Assembly (NCBI RefSeq): GCF_003058085.1
Contig: NZ_QBUD01000006.1
Coordinates: 124,001 to 188,000, forward strand
Length of the DNA: 64,000 nt
Source: Yoonia sediminilitoris
GTDB lineage: Bacteria; Pseudomonadota; Alphaproteobacteria; Rhodobacterales; Rhodobacteraceae
Reading direction: 5' to 3'
Made by a program: the position numbers and the translations under genes. The stretch's first letter is position 1. Each line of letters opens with the position of its first letter. Shown in pieces: positions 62,537 through 64,000 of the stretch. The notes beneath the pieces are model-generated. The model ran no database searches and was not told where the DNA came from. It saw nothing but the letters and a program-made list of their open reading frames with translations.

Positions 62537-62884
62537 ATGAGTACCCAATTTGCCCTCGACCTGCGCCTTGCACGCAGGAAGGCGGGCTATACCCAAGGAG
62601 ATGTGGCCCATCTCCTGTCCAGTCACCAGTCATTGGTGTCTGATCTCGAGCACGGTCGACGCAGGCCAAGCCTTGAGCAAATTATCGAGCTGTCACTGAT
62701 TTACGGACGCTCGTTTGAAAGCTTTTTTGGCGAGTTGCTCGCTGAACGTCAGCAGGTTCTTCAAGAGCGCCTCAAGCGACTGCCAGAGCCCGGCAAACCG
62801 ACTGCGCAGACTTTTAATCGCACCAGTTCGCTTGCACGTCTAACCAAGCGTCTGGCTAGCCAACTTGAGCATGGCAGTGCTTAG
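62537..62884 (+). CDS. XRE-family helix-turn-helix regulator
   Basis: A 115-residue protein. The helix-turn-helix occupies about residues 7-60 (LRLARRKAGYTQGDVAHLLS then SHQSLVSDLEHGRRRPSLEQ), and the tail is basic and alpha-helical. It overlaps the next gene by 14 bases, so the pair is a unit. Such pairs in mobile elements often regulate themselves. Confidence 0.88.
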   Translation: MSTQFALDLRLARRKAGYTQGDVAHLLSSHQSLVSDLEHGRRRPSLEQIIELSLIYGRSFESFFGELLAERQQVLQERLKRLPEPGKPTAQTFNRTSSLARLTKRLASQLEHGSA

Positions 62885-63356
62885 CGTTCTTGCGATTGCG
62901 GTTGCCTCTGGCAAGGCCGGCTATGTGTTCCTGCAAAGGGGTCAATTGCAGGACTGGGGCATCACAGTGAAGGCGGCTGGCAGCAGCGCAGAATTGGTCG
63001 GGTTTGCCCAAGGCCTGATCAATGAATTGCGCCCGGATGTCGTGGTGACAGAAGATTGCACCAAGAATTGCCGGAAAGGTAAAAAGAGCAAACGCCTGAT
63101 CCGATCTCTGGCGGAACTCGCCAGTCACAACTCGGTGCTGGACGTCAGTGTGCCGCGACCACGCCTGTTCCAATCAAAGTATGAGGAAGCGCAAAGACTG
63201 GCGAAGGATCATCCTGAGATCGCGGGATACCTCCCCGCACAGAAGCGTCGGATCTTTGATTTTGAACCGCGCAGCATGGTGTTGTTTGAAGCACTGGCTT
63301 TAGCGCAAGAGGTCATGAAAGGCCCGCCGACACGACTGGCGGCCTCGATGGGATAG
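62871..63356 (+). CDS. Hypothetical protein, possible RNase-H/RuvC-like fold
   Basis: A 161-residue protein. MAVLSVLAIAVASGKAGYVF followed by a second strand and, after a helix, ELRPDVVVTEDCTKN resembles the strand order of RuvC/RNase-H-fold proteins, with the glutamate-aspartate in VVVTED near residue 60. A basic stretch NCRKGKKSKRLIRSL follows. The first acidic residue of a normal RuvC site is not evident, so the fold assignment is tentative and activity doubtful. It overlaps the XRE gene by 14 bases. The ATG at 62871 was chosen over a TTG two codons earlier. Confidence 0.7.
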   Translation: MAVLSVLAIAVASGKAGYVFLQRGQLQDWGITVKAAGSSAELVGFAQGLINELRPDVVVTEDCTKNCRKGKKSKRLIRSLAELASHNSVLDVSVPRPRLFQSKYEEAQRLAKDHPEIAGYLPAQKRRIFDFEPRSMVLFEALALAQEVMKGPPTRLAASMG

Positions 63357-63573
63357 CCCGTCCTGTGTTCTTCGAAACTGCTCCATCAGGGGCAGTTTCG
63401 ATGTGTGCCTGTCTGTGGTGCCGCGTTCCCCTTCAAGTTGAGGACCTGATCCACGCCGCCTCACCATCAGTATCGACCCAGTCCATTCAAACTTTCGCCT
63501 TATTTGTGCGCAACCTTCGCTCTGCACAACGAATGATTGTGCAATGACCTAATTTAGCGAGGAGCATATTTCC

Positions 63574-64000
63574 ATGAAATCATACGAAACCGCCCGCAAC
63601 CTATTCAGCTTTCTTGGCTTTTGCGCCGGAGCGCTCATCGTATTGGGCGTGGTCGTTGCCCTGATGGGCGGGTCAGCCACGCAGTCATTTGGCCGTAACG
63701 CAGGACCCGCGCAGTTCATCCTTGGCGCTATGCCAGGCATCATGATGGCGGCAGTTGGTGTCATCGGGCAGGCGATGGTGCAGATGGGCCGCGCATCCGT
63801 CGATACGGCAGAGTTCACCCAGCAATCTCTTGATGTGTCGCGCAAGCATATGGAGCTGTCCAAACAGCTTCTGGAGCAAGGCAAGACAACAGCCGCGTCC
63901 TTTGCGTCGCTGAGCGCTCAACGACCGGCGGCAACACCCGACAAACAATCCGACCAAGATCAAGGCGTCAGCTATAGCAACCAGCCAACCCAGGCATCAG
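63574..64000 (+). CDS. Membrane-anchored protein, cut by the window end
   Basis: An open frame of at least 142 codons runs off the right edge. The ATG follows a GCGAGGAGC ribosome site. Two hydrophobic helices (about residues 10-34 and 47-70) flank a short loop, followed by a polar, probably coiled-coil stretch with many glutamines (DTAEFTQQSLDVSRKHMELS then KQLLEQGKTTAA). The helix-loop-helix plus coiled-coil plan is unlike any family I can name. Confidence 0.75.
   Translation, partial: MKSYETARNLFSFLGFCAGALIVLGVVVALMGGSATQSFGRNAGPAQFILGAMPGIMMAAVGVIGQAMVQMGRASVDTAEFTQQSLDVSRKHMELSKQLLEQGKTTAASFASLSAQRPAATPDKQSDQDQGVSYSNQPTQAS

Overview
The window reads as chromosomal DNA of a Roseobacter-group alphaproteobacterium (Rhodobacterales). 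The grounds are the ribosomal protein sequences, the glnT-glxBCD type cluster, the TRAP and TTT transporters, the alphaproteobacterial pairing of sugar ABC transporters with Gfo/Idh/MocA dehydrogenases, and the small mobile-element proteins at the right end. The genus cannot be fixed from sequence alone. Several insertion-sequence relics, decayed operons and apparently shortened housekeeping operons point to a genome with much rearrangement.

Layout: (1) 1-2135, end of a TRAP transporter operon (dctP tail, dctQ, dctM). (2) 2142-4571, 5-oxoprolinase pxpABC. (3) 4670-7265, a DMT exporter, the tRNA methyltransferase MnmD and a divergent FAD oxidoreductase. (4) 7486-12406, a glutamine-synthetase-like gene with three glutamate-synthase-domain genes and an XRE-cupin regulator (GlnT/GlxBCD, related to N-methylglutamate synthase). 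(5) 12454-17397, a LysR regulator divergent from DUF1185, alpha/beta hydrolase, a 30-codon ORF, an LLM flavin oxidoreductase and an aldehyde dehydrogenase. (6) 17613-31886, a large cyclitol (inositol) region: aldolase, divergent iolB, iolC, iolD; then on the other strand a Gfo/Idh dehydrogenase, iolE and a second dehydrogenase; then a further operon with canonical iolB, a PhyH oxygenase, iolG, a sugar ABC transporter and a truncated isomerase. An identical 18-bp LacI-type operator sits before two of these units.

(7) 32384-39705 is a graveyard of sugar genes: an intact GH3 beta-glucosidase, a broken MalK/UgpC-type ATPase fused end to end with the C-terminal half of a substrate-binding protein, a broken serine hydrolase, an intact rhamnulokinase-like FGGY kinase, a truncated DeoR regulator, and a fusion of the remains of RhaD and RhaA. 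This looks like a lost L-rhamnose pathway. (8) 40397-44724, ribosomal operon rpmC to rpmD, ended by a strong terminator. (9) 44893-49952, yqaA, yidD-rnpA-rpmH, a TVP38 protein, a mercuric-reductase-like flavoprotein and an orphan histidine kinase. (10) 50013-50089, tRNA-Arg(ACG), followed by an accessory region to the right edge: AlpA-like regulator, chimeric IS3 transposase, a TctABC-LysR-sulfatase uptake cassette, an IS6 relic, an array of 81-82 bp tandem repeats, a large serine recombinase with a 48-residue protein and a TraD/VirD4-like ATPase, a DUF3768 protein, an XRE regulator with a possible RNase-H-fold protein, and a membrane protein cut by the window end.

The candidates for something undescribed are the 81-82 bp repeat array beside the recombinase/ATPase module, the parallel inositol-type module with a divergent IolB and a co-transcribed PhyH oxygenase, and the DUF1185/LLM/ALDH pathway.
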